Shown piece by piece: positions 42,797 to 52,148 of a DNA stretch of 64,000 bases. Both the position numbers and the translations under genes were made by a program. How positions within the stretch are numbered: position 1 is the stretch's first letter; each line of letters opens with the position of its first letter. This stretch comes from Alphaproteobacteria bacterium (lineage in GTDB: Bacteria > Pseudomonadota > Alphaproteobacteria > Rickettsiales > JABCZZ01): contig JABCZZ010000001.1 in the NCBI GenBank assembly GCA_013289445.1, positions 62,001 to 126,000 on the forward strand, written 5' to 3'. A model generated the notes under the pieces. It was not told the DNA's origin. It searched no databases and worked only from the letters and a program-made list of their open reading frames with translations.

Positions 42797-44611
42797 ATGA
42801 CAACCGCCATGCCCGAACTGTCCCAGATACGTAATTTCTCGATTATTGCCCATATTGATCATGGTAAATCGACCCTTGCCGACCGCCTTATTGAATATTG
42901 CGGAGGCCTGGATGCACGCGAAATGACCGCCCAGGTGCTCGATTCCATGGATATTGAGAAAGAGCGTGGCATTACTATCAAGGCCCAAACCGTCCGCCTT
43001 AAGTATAAAGCCGAAGACGGTATCACCTACTGGCTTAACCTGATGGACACCCCCGGACATGTCGATTTCGCCTATGAAGTAAGCCGTTCGCTTGCCGCCT
43101 GCGAAGGATCACTTTTAGTAGTGGATGCCAGCCAGGGCGTGGAAGCGCAGACGCTCGCCAACGTCTATCAGGCCATCGACAACCATCATGAAATCATCCC
43201 GGTGCTCAACAAGATCGATCTGCCCGCCGCCGAACCCGAGCGCGTCAAGCAGCAGATTGAAGACGTCATCGGGCTTGATGCCAGCGACGCCGTACTCGTC
43301 TCGGCCAAAGCCGGCATCGGCATCAAGGAAACGCTCGAAGCGCTGGTGAAGCGCCTGCCCGCCCCCAAGGGCGACGAAAGCGCGACGCTTAAGGCGCTGC
43401 TTATCGATAGCTGGTACGACACGTATCTGGGCGTCGTCATCCTCGTACGCATTATCGACGGCAAGCTGACCAAGGGCATGAAGATACGCATGATGAGCAA
43501 CGGCTCATCGCATCAGGTGGAACAGGTCGGTGTGTTCACCCCGAAGAAAACTCCGGTCGATGTGCTCAGCCCCGGCGAAGTCGGTTACATCATCACCGGC
43601 ATCAAACAAGTGGCCGACTGCAATATCGGCGATACGGTGACCGACGACCGCAAGCCCTGCGAGCAGCCCCTGCCCGGCTTCAAACCCAGCATGCCCGTGG
43701 TATTCTGCGGCCTCTATCCGGTCGATACCTCAGACTTCGAGAACCTGAAAGACAGTCTCGCCAAGCTGCGTCTAAATGATGCCAGTTTTGAATTCGAGAT
43801 GGAAACGTCCTCAGCGCTGGGCTTTGGTTTCCGTTGCGGCTTTCTGGGCCTGCTGCATCTGGAGATCATCGAAGAGCGCCTTGAGCGCGAATTCGGCTTG
43901 GATCTTATCGCTACCGCACCCAGCGTGGTGTATAAAATCCATCGAACCGACGGCACCTCGCTTGAACTGCATAATCCGGCCGACATGCCCGATCCCACCC
44001 ACATCCAGCGCATGGAAGAGCCGTGGATCAAAGCCACCATCCTCGTGCCCGACGAATATCTGGGCAGCGTACTGACGCTATGCACTGAAAAACGCGGCCA
44101 GCAGGTGGACCTCACATACGTTGGCAACCGCGCCATGGCAATTTACCGCCTGCCGCTGAACGAGGTGGTGTTCGACTTTTACGACCGTCTCAAATCCTGC
44201 TCACGCGGCTATGCGAGCTTCGACTATCATATCGACGGCTATTCCGAGAGCGATCTGGTGAAGCTTTCCATCCTCGTCAACGCCGAGCCGGTGGATGCGC
44301 TGTCCATCATCGTGCACCGCTCGCAGGCCGACTTCCGCGGTCGCAGGCTGTGCGAGCGCCTTAAAGACCTTATCCCCCGCCAGATGTTTCAGATTGCGAT
44401 TCAGGCGGCTATCGGCGGGCGCATCATCGCGCGCGAGACCATCAGCGCGCTGCGTAAAGACGTAACCGCGAAATGCTACGGCGGCGACGTCTCACGCAAA
44501 CGCAAACTGCTGGAAAAGCAAAAAGAAGGCAAAAAGAAGATGCGTTCGGTGGGCAATGTTGAAATCCCCAAATCCGCCTTCATCGCCGCACTCAAGATGG
44601 GTGAAGAGTAA
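42797..44611 (+). CDS. lepA: Elongation factor 4
   Basis: Ribosome-associated GTPase that can back-translocate or remodel stalled ribosomes. The 604-residue product has GTPase motifs AHIDHGKST (G1), MDTPGHVDF (G3) and NKIDLP (G4), domain II, and the LepA-specific C-terminal domain ([51 protein letters not shown] ending). A GGAGG ribosome-binding site precedes the ATG by 7 nt. Confidence 0.97.
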   Translation: MTTAMPELSQIRNFSIIAHIDHGKSTLADRLIEYCGGLDAREMTAQVLDSMDIEKERGITIKAQTVRLKYKAEDGITYWLNLMDTPGHVDFAYEVSRSLAACEGSLLVVDASQGVEAQTLANVYQAIDNHHEIIPVLNKIDLPAAEPERVKQQIEDVIGLDASDAVLVSAKAGIGIKETLEALVKRLPAPKGDESATLKALLIDSWYDTYLGVVILVRIIDGKLTKGMKIRMMSNGSSHQVEQVGVFTPKKTPVDVLSPGEVGYIITGIKQVADCNIGDTVTDDRKPCEQPLPGFKPSMPVVFCGLYPVDTSDFENLKDSLAKLRLNDASFEFEMETSSALGFGFRCGFLGLLHLEIIEERLEREFGLDLIATAPSVVYKIHRTDGTSLELHNPADMPDPTHIQRMEEPWIKATILVPDEYLGSVLTLCTEKRGQQVDLTYVGNRAMAIYRLPLNEVVFDFYDRLKSCSRGYASFDYHIDGYSESDLVKLSILVNAEPVDALSIIVHRSQADFRGRRLCERLKDLIPRQMFQIAIQAAIGGRIIARETISALRKDVTAKCYGGDVSRKRKLLEKQKEGKKKMRSVGNVEIPKSAFIAALKMGEE

Positions 44612-44813
44612 TGTTAGAGTTTCTCTAAATAATTGCTCTATTTTTATACACATTTTACTTCCAAACGAAAAATCGACTTACGTAAATATAGTTTTCTTGA
44701 CAGGGGATCGTGCTTGAAACGGAGCCGGCAGAGGTGTCTAATATAGATGCTGCTTAAGCCAGCGTCTTGCTCCCTTGGGCAGTACATCTGTCAACAGTGA
44801 AGGAGTCTTGTTT

Positions 44814-45008
44814 ATGTCGGTAGTGTCGCATATCGAGCATTTGCATGCCAAACACGCAGAATACGAGAACATGCTCGCAGAAGAGATGGCCAGGCCACTT
44901 CCCAGTTTTTATACCATTAAGGATATCAAGAAGCAGAAGCTTCTTCTCAAGGAAGAAATCGCCCGCCTCACGCACGAGCTGGCACCCCAGCGCAAAGGTG
45001 CCTCATAG
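44814..45008 (+). CDS. YdcH/DUF465 family small coiled-coil protein
   Basis: A 64-residue protein starting at ATG 44814 with AGGAG 8 nt upstream. It fits the DUF465 (YdcH) pattern: an acidic N-terminal helix (SVVSHIEHLHAKHAEYENMLAEEM), a turn PLPSFYTIKDIKKQKLLLKEEIA that is the family core, and a short tail. These proteins form short antiparallel coiled coils of unknown function. It is followed by an intrinsic terminator. Confidence 0.85.
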   Translation: MSVVSHIEHLHAKHAEYENMLAEEMARPLPSFYTIKDIKKQKLLLKEEIARLTHELAPQRKGAS

Positions 45009-45051
45009 GTTTGGGGGGATAATTCTCCCTACGACGCCAGGTGCGTCACCG

Positions 45052-45079
45052 GAAGCCCGCTTTAGCGGGCTTCTTTTTT
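45052..45079 (+). terminator. Intrinsic terminator after the DUF465 gene
   Basis: Stem GAAGCCCGC (45052-45060) with GCGGGCTTC (45065-45073), loop TTTA, followed by six T (45074-45079). It lies 44 nt after the stop codon and just before the convergent lolA end. Confidence 0.93.
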
Positions 45080-45091
45080 GCCTGAAGTAAG

Positions 45092-45751
45092 CTACCTGCC
45101 CTTATTGATCCCGGCTTTACTGCCCAGATGCGGATCCTTGAAGATGAACAGGTCTTTGCTCAGCGGAAGATCAAAGCGCGCGTTGTTAAGGGCTACCGTC
45201 GTCATCTGCCCCGCACTGTCGGTAACCACCATGTTGCGGATAAGAAGCGGCTTGTCGGAGAATTCAAGCGTGAGCATGCCGTCACGCGGGCGCTTGGTCT
45301 GGATCAGGCTAAGACGCAACGTACCGGAGCCACGCTCAAACGAGGTGATGGTCACGGCCGCATCGAATTTAATGGTGTCGCGTGCAAGAAATCCCACCAG
45401 CGTGTCTTCCAGCGGAATATGGGTCACCTGATCAAGCTCCTTGTCGTAATAAACGATATCACTGCCCGCAGCGACCATCAGCACCGGCATCGGCGCGTCA
45501 TATTCCATGCGCAGTCTGCCCGGCCGCTCAAGATAGAATTTTCCGGTCGAGATATCGCCGTTGGGGGCGCCCTGGGTGAATTCAGAACTAATCGTGCGCA
45601 GGCTGCCCAGGTATTTCTCGATGCGCGTAAGTTCCTCTTTGTCTTCGGACGTCAGCCGGTAGGGCTTGGTGTCATAAGGCAATGGCTTTGCCGCCAGTAC
45701 CGGCGGGCAGCAGATAAGGAAGAGTGTCAGAAATGAATAGAATAAACGCAT
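45092..45751 (-). CDS. lolA: Outer-membrane lipoprotein carrier protein LolA
   Basis: Periplasmic shuttle that carries lipoproteins from the inner-membrane LolCDE complex to the outer membrane. The 219-residue product has a signal peptide ending near VLA (residue 20), then IEKYLGSLRTISSEFTQ, GKFYLERPGRLRMEYDAPMPVLMVAAGSDIVYYDKELDQVTHIPLE, LRLSLIQTKRPRDG and NARFDLPLSKDLFIFKDP. These match the LolA beta-barrel. Full length. It lies 107 nt downstream of ftsK on the same strand. Confidence 0.92.
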   Translation of the reverse strand: MRLFYSFLTLFLICCPPVLAAKPLPYDTKPYRLTSEDKEELTRIEKYLGSLRTISSEFTQGAPNGDISTGKFYLERPGRLRMEYDAPMPVLMVAAGSDIVYYDKELDQVTHIPLEDTLVGFLARDTIKFDAAVTITSFERGSGTLRLSLIQTKRPRDGMLTLEFSDKPLLIRNMVVTDSAGQMTTVALNNARFDLPLSKDLFIFKDPHLGSKAGINKGR

Positions 45752-45858
45752 GAGCAGTTCATAACGTGCTTTGAGTCACCGGTCTAGTGCTCTGTCGCAG
45801 CTAGGTAGTGAGCTATACAGTAAATATTACCGGCCTAAAATAGATTTTAAAGTCGCGT

Positions 45859-48192
45859 TTATCCTATGACTTCGCGCTTGCCGACATGATTGGCCGGGCC
45901 CACGATACCCTCAAGCTCCATGCGGTCCACAAGCCTTGCAGCCCGGTTATAGCCCAGTTTAAGCACGCGCTGGAGGTAACTGGTAGAAGCTTTGCGATCA
46001 CGCAGCACGATGGAAACAGCCTGGCGGTAAATATCACCATCCTCGCCATCTTCCTCGCCGCCTTCACCGAAAATCATTTCCTCTTCCGGGTCGCGCGTGA
46101 CGTCTTCCACATACTGCGGCGATCCCTGTTCGCGCAGATGCGCAACGATAGTAGCCACTTCCTTGTCGCTGATGAACGGGCCGTGCACGCGCGTAATGCG
46201 CCCGCCCCCCGCCATATAGAGCATATCGCCCTGCCCCAGCAGTTGCTCGGCACCCTGCTCGCCTAAAATCGTGCGGCTGTCGATGCGCGAAGTCACCTGA
46301 AAGCTCACGCGGGTCGGGAAGTTAGCTTTAATCACGCCTGTAATGACATCCACTGAGGGACGCTGAGTCGCCATGATGATATGGATACCTGCAGCGCGTG
46401 CCATCTGAGCTAAACGCTGTACCGACGTTTCAATTTCCTTACCGGCCACCAGCATGAGATCGGCCATTTCGTCCACCACCACGACAATGAACGGCAGCGG
46501 CGTCATGTCGAGCGGCACTTCTTCAATGATCGGTGCGCCGGTGTCCGGGTTAAACCCCGTCTGCACGGTACGGCTTAGTTTGTCGCCCTTGGCTTTGGCA
46601 TCGAGAATGCGTTTATTGTAGCCGTCGATATTGCGTACGCCGAGCGAGGACATCAGGCGGTAACGGTTCTCCATTTCCTTCACCGTCCATTTGAGCGCCA
46701 CCACCGCCTTGCCGGGCTCGGTGACAACCGGAGAAAGCAAATGCGGGATGTTGTCGTAAATCGACAGCTCAAGCATCTTGGGATCGATCATGATGAATTT
46801 GCACTGCTCGGGCGTGAGTTTGTAGATGAGCGAGGTAATCATGGTGTTAACCGCCACCGATTTTCCCGACCCGGTCGTACCGGCCACGAGCAGATGCGGC
46901 ATGCGCGCAAGATCGACAATCACCGGCGTGCCACCGATATCCTTGCCCATCGCCAGCGGCAGGCTTGCCTGGCTGGAGCTGAATTCTTCCTCTTCGAGCA
47001 ATTCGCGCAGATACACCGTCTCACGCGTCTGGTTGGGCAGCTCAATACCGATCACATTGCGCCCAGGCACGGTCGCGATGCGGGCGGAAACCGCGCTCAT
47101 CGAACGTGCGATGTCATCGGCAAGGCCGATAACGCGCGAGGATTTTGTGCCCGGCGACGGTTCGAGTTCATAGAGCGTGACCACGGGGCCAGGGCGCACT
47201 TTGACGATCTCGCCATTGACGCCGAAATCATTAAGCACCGTCTCCAGCAGCCTTGCATTCTGCGACAGCGCCGCTTCATTGAGCTGTTGCTTGCGGGCAT
47301 GTTTGGGGGCCGTGAGCATGGCAAGCGGCGGCATCTGATATTGCCCCTTGCGCGGGCGCAGCTCCAGCGATGACTGGCTGATGCGCGGCTGAGTTTTTGG
47401 TTTGGGGGGCGCCACGAGATCCTTCTTGAACATCTTAGGTGGCTTTTTCTCTGTCACCTCGTCCTCGTCGTCTTCATCCTCTTCTTCTGCGCGTTTGGCT
47501 ATTTTGCGCGACATACGCGTCAGCAGTGAGGCGGACTTCTCGTCATGTGCCGCATAGGCCATATCTTCAACACGTGCCGGGCGGAAAATCGAAAGCACGC
47601 TGAGGATGAACAACGCCGACTTCCAGAAAAGTTTCAGAATCGAGCGCCATTCGCCAAGCGTAAGACCCAGCGCCACCGGTAAGGTGGCCAGCAGCAAGGC
47701 AAGCGCCACCGGCACATAGGCATACGCCGCGAAATAATGGGTAAGGCTGCGGCGCACGAGCACACCGATAGCACCGCCAAGCCCGTTTTCCAGCGGCCAT
47801 GACACAGGCGGCTCAATGGTAGCCAGCACCGCGGCAAACAGCACAAGGCTGGCAAGGAACATGGCGATACGTATGCCGATGAGCGAAGGAATGCGCTTGC
47901 TCGCAAGCAGTCGCCAGCCCCAGGCAGACATCATGAGCACGGTGATAATGGAAGCAAGACCCAGCGTCTGCAGCAGCGGGTTGGCAAGGTACGCTCCGGG
48001 CAGCCCCGCCCAGTTCATCACCGCATGATCCGCTGCCATATTGAAGGAGGGATCGGCTTCATGAAAGCCCGCCAGTGCGGCTGCCGTAAACAGCGCAAGC
48101 GCGAGCAACAAGAGCCCGCAGAGCTCATTGACACGTCTCCTGTGCCAGGACTGAATATGATTTCCCAGTGCAACGTGACGCACAGCACCCAT
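45859..48192 (-). CDS. ftsK: DNA translocase FtsK
   Basis: Septal DNA pump coordinating chromosome segregation with division. The 777-residue product has an N-terminal membrane region with about four or five helices (residues about 24-200), an acidic linker (EEEDEDDEDEVTEKK, about 228-242), and a RecA-like motor: Walker A TTGSGKS (about 438-444), IDPKMLELS, DEMADLM (Walker B) and MATQRPSVDVITGVIKANFP. The C-terminal winged-helix gamma domain (YNRAARLVDRMELEGIVGPANHVGKREV) binds KOPS-type sequences. Short linker compared with enterobacterial FtsK, normal for alphaproteobacteria. Confidence 0.96.
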   Translation of the reverse strand: MGAVRHVALGNHIQSWHRRRVNELCGLLLLALALFTAAALAGFHEADPSFNMAADHAVMNWAGLPGAYLANPLLQTLGLASIITVLMMSAWGWRLLASKRIPSLIGIRIAMFLASLVLFAAVLATIEPPVSWPLENGLGGAIGVLVRRSLTHYFAAYAYVPVALALLLATLPVALGLTLGEWRSILKLFWKSALFILSVLSIFRPARVEDMAYAAHDEKSASLLTRMSRKIAKRAEEEDEDDEDEVTEKKPPKMFKKDLVAPPKPKTQPRISQSSLELRPRKGQYQMPPLAMLTAPKHARKQQLNEAALSQNARLLETVLNDFGVNGEIVKVRPGPVVTLYELEPSPGTKSSRVIGLADDIARSMSAVSARIATVPGRNVIGIELPNQTRETVYLRELLEEEEFSSSQASLPLAMGKDIGGTPVIVDLARMPHLLVAGTTGSGKSVAVNTMITSLIYKLTPEQCKFIMIDPKMLELSIYDNIPHLLSPVVTEPGKAVVALKWTVKEMENRYRLMSSLGVRNIDGYNKRILDAKAKGDKLSRTVQTGFNPDTGAPIIEEVPLDMTPLPFIVVVVDEMADLMLVAGKEIETSVQRLAQMARAAGIHIIMATQRPSVDVITGVIKANFPTRVSFQVTSRIDSRTILGEQGAEQLLGQGDMLYMAGGGRITRVHGPFISDKEVATIVAHLREQGSPQYVEDVTRDPEEEMIFGEGGEEDGEDGDIYRQAVSIVLRDRKASTSYLQRVLKLGYNRAARLVDRMELEGIVGPANHVGKREVIG

Positions 48193-48252
48193 TTTTATTC
48201 TCCGTTTTTATGGTTAGGGCGTTCTGGCTGTGCTTTTATTCTTATAAAGCGC

Positions 48253-48282
48253 AGTATAGCAGACTTTTCTGGCAGGAAACCA
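48253..48282 (-). promoter_or_regulatory. Candidate extended -10 promoter of ftsK
   Basis: On the minus strand TGCTATACT (extended -10, hexamer at 48258-48253) lies about 60 nt before the ftsK ATG, in an otherwise unassigned spacer. No good TTGACA -35 is found at 17 nt, which an extended -10 may tolerate. Confidence 0.35.
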
Positions 48283-48402
48283 TTAAGAAAAGATTAAAAA
48301 GATGCTAAATTTCACTTTTCGATCAGCCGTGGCAGGAATGGGACAGTGCGCCAAGCCTCCCACCTTTACGATTCATTAGGGGAATAGCGCTAGACTGGGC
48401 GG

Positions 48403-49236
48403 ATGACAATCAATGTCCCTCAGATACTTGAGCGCTACGAACGCGAGGATTACCCCGACCGTTGCCACACACTCAAAGCGTTCATAGACGCGATCGCGCC
48501 TGCTAAAATTGAATATGGCGAAGTGTTAAATGCACGCGGATATTTTCCTATTATCAATCCCCCATTGCCCACAGAGCAGATCGATGCGGTCAGCACCATG
48601 CTGGCAAAACTTGCGCCTGAAAAATATATGCATGCCGACGGCGGACATGTACGCGATATCGCGCGCAAGATGCATGCAAAAACCCTTAAGGCCGCTAAAT
48701 TATGGGACATGCCGGAAAATGATTGCGGTGACAGGCTGGTGGCGCTTCTGGCTTACGCGCAGGACCTCATCAACGCCTCTTCGCAGACATTTGGAATCAC
48801 TCCGCCGCGACTGCTTTGCAGCGATTTTTACGTTCCCATAGGAAACATGTCATATTCCGACGAGCGCCATACCATCACTACCCGTAATCCCGCCGCCTTT
48901 AAAAGTTTTGAAGAATTCGTGAGTTCGCTCATGCATGAAATGACGCATGCTTTTCAGTATAAAAGAGGCATTAAGACCGATGCGGATATGTACGAAGCAG
49001 CCGCGTCTGAACGCACACGCATGGTGGCACTCTCCTACCTCGCAAAACAGCTAAACCGCATCCCTGAATTTGTCGATGCCGCTGCAGGCGAAGATGCGGC
49101 GTTCGACAGGTACTATAATAACCCCAATGAAATTCACTCGCGAAGCTATGGCGAAGCATTGGGCAAGATTCTTACCGCCCGCAACACCGCCGCAGGCAGA
49201 ATATCCGCGGATACGCAGCACACAAAGATCCGCTGA
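48403..49236 (+). CDS. Putative zinc metalloprotease with HExxH motif (277 residues)
   Basis: Not a recognised family. The motif HEMTH (His178-Glu179-x-x-His182, within SSLMHEMTHAFQY) is a zincin signature. Downstream, YYNNPNEIHSRSYGEALG (about residues 231-248) resembles the 'NPxExxA' segment that supplies further ligands or supports in several zincin families. There is no signal peptide or membrane helix, so a cytoplasmic protease, or a secreted protein by a non-Sec route, is possible. The N-terminal half is helical. Start ATG 48403 has a GGGGAA about 20 nt upstream, so the ribosome-binding site is weak. Neighbours ftsK and FkbM do not suggest its role. Confidence 0.72.
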   Translation: MTINVPQILERYEREDYPDRCHTLKAFIDAIAPAKIEYGEVLNARGYFPIINPPLPTEQIDAVSTMLAKLAPEKYMHADGGHVRDIARKMHAKTLKAAKLWDMPENDCGDRLVALLAYAQDLINASSQTFGITPPRLLCSDFYVPIGNMSYSDERHTITTRNPAAFKSFEEFVSSLMHEMTHAFQYKRGIKTDADMYEAAASERTRMVALSYLAKQLNRIPEFVDAAAGEDAAFDRYYNNPNEIHSRSYGEALGKILTARNTAAGRISADTQHTKIR

Positions 49237-49253
49237 GATAACGAACCCGTCTC

Positions 49254-50051
49254 TTAGCCAATCTTTACGGTTGAGAGTGCCGGGTCGGATTCATGCACCG
49301 CCAGCAAGTTGATATCCAGAGCAAAGGTTTTGTAGCCCAGCTTTTCCAGGAAAGTCTTGAGCTGCGTTTCATCCGTTTTGAATTTTTCGATCAATAACTG
49401 CGGCTTTAATCGTTTTAGGGAATTCTGCGCTCCGCTTAATGCTTCCATCTCCATCCCTTCAATATCTATCTTGATGAAATCCAGCCGGGCAAGCGCAAGC
49501 CCGTCGATACTGAGCATCTGCGTCTTTAAGGTTTTTTCGTCGGAATAATCGATTTCCTGGCCGATGAATTCGTTGTGATCGTTCTTTCTGAGTTCAAGAC
49601 TGCCGTAGCTTGAAGGCACAAGATAATTCGGCACGGGCACCTGGATGCTGCCGTTTTTCGCACCTACTGCCGCCCATATTGCCCGCGCATTAAAGCAGTT
49701 GTTAAGCGCGATGTTGCCGGCTAGCGCATAGAAAATTCTTTCCTGCGCCTCGAGGGCTACCACAACACCCCATCCGTGCATAAAGCGTGCCCATTCGATA
49801 GTGTGCACGCCAATGTTCGCGCCGCAGTCCAGGGCAATTACACCGTCGCCGAAATTCTGTCGTCGCGTTTGCAGCAGTTGAAGAGCGGCATCAACCTCCG
49901 TCGGTTCAAAGGAAGAATTATGGAACAGCTGGTAGCCGACACCGAATCCGATGCCTTTGTGCATGTAGTAGTCATTGCGGTTGACCAGCATGCTGCCATG
50001 GTCGGTGGAGGAAAGCACGAAAGCGATCGGGCGTTGAGTGGATTTCTTCAC
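49254..50051 (-). CDS. FkbM family methyltransferase
   Basis: SAM-dependent O-methyltransferase of the FkbM type, often acting on surface sugars or secondary metabolites. The 265-residue product shows motif I VIALDCGANIGVHTIEW (about residues 70-86), ALEAQERIFYALAGNIALNNC, and the family signature DFIKIDIEGMEMEALSGA (about 188-205). GTG 50051 is preferred, with GGGAG 8 nt upstream; an earlier GTG at 50060 overlaps that ribosome-binding site. A target in the surface glycan made by the 23-28 kb cluster is possible but unproven. Confidence 0.87.
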   Translation of the reverse strand: MKKSTQRPIAFVLSSTDHGSMLVNRNDYYMHKGIGFGVGYQLFHNSSFEPTEVDAALQLLQTRRQNFGDGVIALDCGANIGVHTIEWARFMHGWGVVVALEAQERIFYALAGNIALNNCFNARAIWAAVGAKNGSIQVPVPNYLVPSSYGSLELRKNDHNEFIGQEIDYSDEKTLKTQMLSIDGLALARLDFIKIDIEGMEMEALSGAQNSLKRLKPQLLIEKFKTDETQLKTFLEKLGYKTFALDINLLAVHESDPALSTVKIG

Positions 50052-50090
50052 GCGAAGCACTCCCTGCTGGTTGCAACGGCAATGCGCCGT

Positions 50091-50816
50091 CTATTCCATG
50101 AACTGGCCGCCGTTGATCGAGAAGGTCTCGCCGGTGATGAAGGCCGATTCGTCCGCCGCGAGGAATACCACGGCGCGCGCCACCTCTTCGGGCTCACCCA
50201 AACGTCCCACGGGAATCTGCGCCACAATCTGCTTGAGCACATCTTCACGCACGGCTTTGACCATGTCGGTCGCGATATAGCCCGGCGAAATGGTGTTTAC
50301 CGTAATGCCGCGCGAAGCGTTCTCACGCGCCAGTGCCTTGGTGAACCCCATGATGCCGGCCTTGGCTGCCGAGTAATTCGTCTGGCCGAACTGGCCCAGC
50401 TGCCCGTTCATCGAGCCGATATTGATAATACGGCCGAAACGTTCTTCGCGCATCGATTCAATGACCACGCGTGACATGTTAAAACAGGAGGTAAGGTTGG
50501 TGTCGATCACCGCTTCCCAGTTTTCATGCGTCATTTTATGCATCACCGTGTCGCGTGTGATGCCGGCGTTGTTGACGAGTACTTCGATTGCTCCGCCCAT
50601 TTCCTTAAGCACATTATGCGTACCTTTTTCGCAGGCGTGGAAATCCGTGATGTTCCATTTGAACACAGGAATGCCGGTGGCCTTGCTGAAGGCCTGCGCT
50701 GCATCGTCGCGGCTGGCGTAGTTGGCGGCCACTTTGTAACCCGAGGCCTTGAGCGCCACCGAAATCGCGGCGCCAATGCCGCGCGTGCCGCCGGTTACCA
50801 ATGCAATCTTACCCAT
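50091..50816 (-). CDS. phaB: Acetoacetyl-CoA reductase
   Basis: NADPH-dependent reductase giving (R)-3-hydroxybutyryl-CoA, the monomer for PHB. The 241-residue SDR has TGGTRGIGAAIS at the cofactor site, NNAGITRD, the catalytic Ser in NIGSMNGQ and Tyr-x3-Lys in NYSAAKAG, then the end FSINGGQFM, matching PhaB rather than fatty-acid FabG by the QLGQFGQTNYSAAKAGIMGFTKALA context. It lies about 50 nt after phaA. Confidence 0.93.
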   Translation of the reverse strand: MGKIALVTGGTRGIGAAISVALKASGYKVAANYASRDDAAQAFSKATGIPVFKWNITDFHACEKGTHNVLKEMGGAIEVLVNNAGITRDTVMHKMTHENWEAVIDTNLTSCFNMSRVVIESMREERFGRIINIGSMNGQLGQFGQTNYSAAKAGIMGFTKALARENASRGITVNTISPGYIATDMVKAVREDVLKQIVAQIPVGRLGEPEEVARAVVFLAADESAFITGETFSINGGQFME

Positions 50817-50866
50817 AATGTCTTTCCTTACTTTTTATGTCCCGGTCTTTTACGAGCCACTCTCGA

Positions 50867-52048
50867 TTAATCTCTGGCCACACACATGGCCACACCCATG
50901 CCACCGCCAATACAAAGGGTGGCGAGTGCCTTTTTGGCATCACGCCGTCCCATCTCATGGAGCAAGGTGGTCAGCACGCGCGCACCGCTGGCACCCACCG
51001 GGTGACCGAGCGCGATTGCGCCGCCATTGACGTTGACCCTTCTTAAGTCCCAGCCCAGATCGCGATTGACCGCGATGGCCTGCGCCGCAAACGCTTCATT
51101 GGCTTCGACGAGGTCGAGGTCCGTCGGTTTCCATCCGGCTTTGGCAAGTGCCTTGCGGCTGGCCGGGATCGGCCCCGTGCCCATGATGGAAGGATCGACA
51201 CCGGCATGCGCCCAGCTGACGATACGCGCCAATGGCTTAAGCCCACGCTTCTTGGCATCGCCCGCCGTCATCAGCATGACCACGGCTGCGCCGTCATTAA
51301 TGCCCGATGCATTACCGGCCGTCACCGTGCCTTCTTTATTGAACGCCGGTTTAAGTTTGCCGAGCGCTTCCTTGGTGACGCCTGCGCGCGGAAATTCGTC
51401 TTTATCAAACGTGATGTCGCCCTTGCGATCGGCAATGATGACGGGCACGATTTCATCTTTAAACTTTCCGGCTTTCTGCGCCGCTTCGGTTTTCTGCTGC
51501 GACAGGGCGGCAAATTCATCCTGCTCATCGCGGGTGATGCCTACGAGCTTGGCAATATTTTCCGCAGTGACCCCCATATGAATATGATGAAACGGATCCA
51601 CCAGCGCATCGTAAAGCATAGTATCAACGAACGTTGCATCGCCCATCTTGATGCCGTTGCGCAAACGCGAGGCATGTGGCGCCTGGCTCATGCTTTCCTG
51701 ACCGCCGGCGATGACGATGGAGCTGTCGCCGTTCTTGATGGCCTGATAGCCAAGGCACACAGCGCGCAGGCCTGAGCCGCAAAGCTGGTTGACGCCCCAG
51801 CCCGGCACTTCCTTGGGGATGCCGGCATTCAGCAACGCCTGGCGTGCAGGATTGGGGCCTGCGGCAGCGGTGAGAATCTGGCCCAGTATAACTTCCGAAA
51901 TATCAGCGCCATTTACGCCGGTGCGCGCGAGCGTCTCGCGCAGCACGATTTCACCGAGTTTATGTGCAGGCAGCGATGCCAGGCCACCATTAAATGATCC
52001 GATTGCGGTGCGCAGCGCGCTTACAATCACTACATCCTGATCGCTCAT
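50867..52048 (-). CDS. phaA: Acetyl-CoA acetyltransferase (beta-ketothiolase)
   Basis: Condenses two acetyl-CoA into acetoacetyl-CoA. The 393-residue product has the active-site Cys90 in VNQLCGSGLRAV, the signature NVNGGAIALGHPVGASGARVLTTLLHEM (His about 350), and the second catalytic Cys in CIGGGMGVAMCVARD. It precedes phaB in transcription and follows phaC by about 100 nt, so it supplies the PHB pathway. Confidence 0.95.
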   Translation of the reverse strand: MSDQDVVIVSALRTAIGSFNGGLASLPAHKLGEIVLRETLARTGVNGADISEVILGQILTAAAGPNPARQALLNAGIPKEVPGWGVNQLCGSGLRAVCLGYQAIKNGDSSIVIAGGQESMSQAPHASRLRNGIKMGDATFVDTMLYDALVDPFHHIHMGVTAENIAKLVGITRDEQDEFAALSQQKTEAAQKAGKFKDEIVPVIIADRKGDITFDKDEFPRAGVTKEALGKLKPAFNKEGTVTAGNASGINDGAAVVMLMTAGDAKKRGLKPLARIVSWAHAGVDPSIMGTGPIPASRKALAKAGWKPTDLDLVEANEAFAAQAIAVNRDLGWDLRRVNVNGGAIALGHPVGASGARVLTTLLHEMGRRDAKKALATLCIGGGMGVAMCVARD

Positions 52049-52148
52049 ATTCCATCTCCTTTATAAACAGTTTCGCCGGGCCCAGATATGCTGCACTGCC
52101 ACAACGCAATTTTTCTTCGCGCACGTTTTATTGTCTTTGCGGCGAAAG

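Noticed and set aside
44612..44645. Hairpin TTAGAG-TTT-CTCTAA after lepA as a terminator
   Set aside because: Six-bp AT-rich stem with a three-base loop and no adjacent T-run; too weak to call.
44697..44725. TTGACA before the DUF465 gene as a sigma-70 promoter
   Set aside because: No acceptable -10 hexamer at 16-18 nt; the TAATAT further on is 19 nt or more from the next TTGAAA.
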